64,000 nt of DNA from Prevotella melaninogenica (GTDB lineage: Bacteria > Bacteroidota > Bacteroidia > Bacteroidales > Bacteroidaceae), in the NCBI RefSeq assembly GCF_018127965.1, contig NZ_CP072350.1, forward strand, positions 186,001-250,000, written 5' to 3'. The notes below the pieces were generated by a model. It was given only the letters and a program-made list of their open reading frames with translations. It was not told the origin of the DNA and ran no database searches. Position numbers and translations under genes: made by a program. Shown here one piece after another: positions 62,701-64,000 of this stretch; positions within the stretch are counted from its first letter, which is position 1; the number at the start of each line of letters is the position of its first letter.

Positions 62701-63305
62701 TAAGCCAAGAGCTGAGCCATGTCGGTTTGTATCTCTCCATCGGGATTAATCTGGCTGATTGCCTTGATAGAAGGCTGCTCCAAACCTACGTAATAATAAT
62801 ATGTCGAAGTGACAATGGCAAACTCTGAGCGCGCATAAACCATGCGACGACGTTGCCGAGGAGAGAGTAGTTTCTCATCTTCTTCAATACGATGAATTCG
62901 TTTCTGTGCTTTTTCATAGTAGTCATAAAACTCCTTATTGAGTGACTCACGCTGACAAAGACGCATAAACTGAATGTCAGCCACCAATAGTTCTACTTGG
63001 TTATCAGTGATTTTGAGGACAGAATCGAGTTTAGCATAGGCATCTGTAAAGCGCATCTTCATCAAGTCAACGAAAGCAAGATTGTTTAATGCCTCCGCCT
63101 TTCCTGCGTCATAGCTTCCTGCCAAACCGTAGGCTTTATCCGCATAGATTCTCACGGAGTCGAGATTACGATAGTGCAAGGCATATGCCTTGTCGTTTAA
63201 TTCATCAACTTCTTGTACGTGTGGAACATTACATGCAGCAAGCATCAGAAGGAGTAGACAAGCTACCCACCCCGTAATTATGCTGTATGTCTTTGTTCTT
63301 TTCAT
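59766..63305 (-). CDS. Giant sensor histidine kinase with two sensor halves (DUF5112/DUF5113 type)
   Basis: The 1179-residue lipoprotein-type kinase starts with a lipoprotein-like signal (lipobox around MLAACNVP). A TPR-like sensor (about 28-400) is followed by a membrane helix (about 405-427) and a coiled dimerisation region. The ATPase domain (about 590-700) has FMVNTLADNARKFTEKGG (N box) and VADTGCGLTEEQQ (G1 box). A second membrane helix (about 715-735), a second sensor part, a third helix (about 880-900), a coiled coil and a degenerate ATPase-like end (KRGCGISANATPNG) follow. This matches the DUF5112/DUF5113 arrangement of Prevotella kinases. It probably senses cell-envelope peptides or starvation, but the signal is unknown. 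Confidence 0.85.
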   Translation of the reverse strand: MKRTKTYSIITGWVACLLLLMLAACNVPHVQEVDELNDKAYALHYRNLDSVRIYADKAYGLAGSYDAGKAEALNNLAFVDLMKMRFTDAYAKLDSVLKITDNQVELLVADIQFMRLCQRESLNKEFYDYYEKAQKRIHRIEEDEKLLSPRQRRRMVYARSEFAIVTSTYYYYVGLEQPSIKAISQINPDGEIQTDMAQLLAYYYNIGSGGIINTNSQKAIEQKEFEYLIRCYMLARQHNFPYWEANSLQAISELILNDKSRATLMHDNLPSFQYINLDNMPEQLLAGNLAQRSLHIFQRYGDVYQTAGSYRTLASCYWQIKDYRSAIICLNKALHDNPAINQAPDLVASIREQLSVTYSAINNKQQSDYNRNIYLDLQDETRQDRYLTSRAEQLERTSKQLNLIIIAVALSIFFVLASLVLFHYLRRRKDTQGSLDDLLLPLEQWRHNNEKHMAELADKYEEVSEQLVINKLHLTDNKRKHLEQRAKISLVNGVIPLIDRMLHEIEKLKKGGESDAVQAERYTYIRELTDKINELNAVLTEWIQLRQGKLSLHIESFPIQQVFDIVKKGRMGFHMKGIDLRVEDTKAVVKADRVLTLFMVNTLADNARKFTEKGGKVTISSIEESDYVEISVADTGCGLTEEQQQHIFDHKPIHDQKDSASHGFGLMNCNGIINKYKKISQIFSVCEMGVESEKDKGSRFFFRLPKGISRVLLAFVLATASLLTAQARPTRASDKATALAKKDYNTLAGIYADSAYFSNINGSYSKTLAYADTCRYYLNLHYLQLRPKGKELMKQLGSLSIVPAEIKWYHDSLPMNYGIILDIRNESAVAALALHEWEVYKYNNSVYTHLFKERYADNSLGEYCRMMMKSETNKNVAVALLVLFLLSIFPVYYVMYYRHRLSYQFCLERVKQINTILLSDVSEENKLREVEKGVSDRFPERLLAIVNQIKEALIASVEENQKSQSDIEMLEDEVRCVEYENERLHISNSILDNCLSTLKHETMYYPSRIRQLVDEPDGQLEAIDELAIYYKELYQILSQQAMSQVESVKLVSRPVDITTLVSPSKLTTTFESPLISGDPVFLAYLFDILYLINNNQPLTVTAEEHQPGYVTLHVIMSTLTLSDDICHDLFQPSADRLMFFICRQIARDNGESTNKRGCGISANATPNGVRIDVVLAKAN

Positions 63306-63349
63306 CTGTTTTATGTAGACTTAACTACTACTCCTCTATAAATCAAAGG

Positions 63350-63357
63350 CAAATATA
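63350..63357 (-). promoter_or_regulatory. -7 box upstream of the sensor kinase
   Basis: TATATTTG on the minus strand lies 45 bp before the kinase ATG. No clear upstream element was found at 19-21 bp. Confidence 0.5.
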
Positions 63358-63380
63358 CAAAACTTTTTTTAATAATTTCA

Positions 63381-63532
63381 TAATTCATAATTCAGAATTC
63401 ATAATTATGATTACCATTGTTGGAAAAATATTCAACTGAAAAACTCAAGGGTTAAAGCACAAATCAAAAAGTTCAATGTTCAAAACTCAAAGTTCAAAGG
63501 ATAAAAAGTTCAAAGTACAAGAACGATTCGCG
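63381..63532. repeat. Short direct and inverted low-complexity repeats
   Basis: AATTCATAATTCAGAATTCA (about 63383-63402) is a run of AATTCATAATT units. It is followed by several AAAGTTCAAA-type units (63466-63520), in one orientation. No gene is seen. Such AT-rich arrays are common between Bacteroidetes operons. Confidence 0.55.
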
Positions 63533-63668
63533 AGATTAGGGAAATTCGTAGTCGGTGTTTGAATTTTCTTTACATTATTGTTAAAGAAATGGTAGGAGAA
63601 AGGGTTAAGAACGAGTGATTTTAGTGCCTCTATAAGTCTTTTGTAATCAAGTTGTTGCAAAGGCGGGT

Positions 63669-63771
63669 TTCGAAAGGTGCTTAATTGGACTTCAAAAGGG
63701 CGTTAGTAAGGGGCTTAAAGGGCACCTTTTGCAAGTCAAAAGGGCGTTAATTCGAAGGGTAAAGAGCATGT
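63669..63771 (+). repeat. Dispersed 'AAAAGGTGC' repeat, copy G
   Basis: It has CGAAAGGTGCTTAATTGGAC, AAAAGGGCGTTAGTAAGGGG, CTTAAAGGGCACCTTTTGCA and GTAAAGAGCATGTATAAAA. Upstream are the TTGTTAAAGA and TCTTTTGTAATCAAGTTG elements also seen before copy F. Confidence 0.87.
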
Positions 63772-63883
63772 ATAAAAAACGAGGCGTGACTTTATTCTTA
63801 CAAAATGGATTGTTAGGACGAAAGAGGAGGCTATGTTTCACCTACCAAGAAATGGGGATTATGCAAATTCACTAAAAGTAAGT

Positions 63884-63915
63884 ATTGTGCGATGTATATA
63901 TTTTTTCTACTTTTG
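63884..63915 (+). promoter_or_regulatory. Promoter reading off the right edge of the window
   Basis: ATTG (63884-63887) and TACTTTTG (63908-63915) are separated by 20 bp, a perfect Bacteroidetes promoter. Transcription would start near 63922 into a leader of at least 80 nt with a five-codon ATG...TGA frame (63936-63953). The gene it serves lies outside the window. Confidence 0.65.
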
Positions 63916-64000
63916 CAGCCGTAAATCGTAACAAATGAAAATACAAGGCTGACTTCATTTGCAGACACCTGCGACTTGATCTGAAGCCTGAGTAAACCCT

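Overview
The window looks like a chromosome segment of a Prevotella-type oral or gut Bacteroidetes. The evidence is an F-type ATP synthase operon in Bacteroidetes order (atpD-C-I-B-E-F-H-A), TonB-dependent receptors with lipoprotein partners, a type IX secretion sorting domain, TAnnTTTG promoter boxes about 20 bp from a TTG element, and a CTnDOT-type tra/mob module. No rRNA, tRNA or CRISPR array was seen.

Layout. 1-7203: core metabolism on the minus strand (ATP synthase, phosphofructokinase). 7204-13189: a TetR / TonB receptor / DUF4374 operon, bracketed by oppositely oriented copies of two dispersed repeats. 13190-17417: a second TonB receptor operon with a duplicated-domain lipoprotein. 17566-19156: an IS66-type insertion sequence. 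19210-28810: a polymorphic-toxin (RHS) locus, made of a small T9SS-sorted protein, a very large SpvB/FG-GAP/RHS protein whose toxin tip is out of frame, an immunity candidate, a second degraded copy of the core end with a different tip and its own immunity gene, and a remnant of a third tip.

29012-48523: a decayed CTnDOT-like conjugative element. mobC, mobB and mobA lie on the minus strand. traA, B, C-like, E, F and traM (C-terminus), N, O, Q and lysozyme lie on the plus strand. The middle of the tra operon (most of traG to the N-terminus of traM) has been replaced by a frameshifted GHKL-ATPase/nuclease gene and a repeat block, so the element is not expected to conjugate by itself. Its right part holds a DJ-1-like protein, an HU-like protein, a cluster of short palindromes, a truncated PcfJ-like gene, a PARIS-like ATPase-DUF4435 fusion, a fresh ISL3 insertion and a truncated DUF1896 gene. 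No integrase is visible.

48551-64000: an IS982 element, a GH25 lysozyme, a zinc-ribbon membrane protein, a second, inverted IS66 copy, a TOTE-type primase-helicase with a ten-base G tract before its last domain, and a two-component system (giant histidine kinase, response regulator, small membrane protein).

Two things stand out. A dispersed repeat of about 100-200 bp occurs seven times in this window. Three candidate conflict genes (GHKL-nuclease, PARIS-like, TOTE) and the RHS cassettes are each decayed, rearranged or potentially switchable, as expected of a fast-changing defence and competition region.
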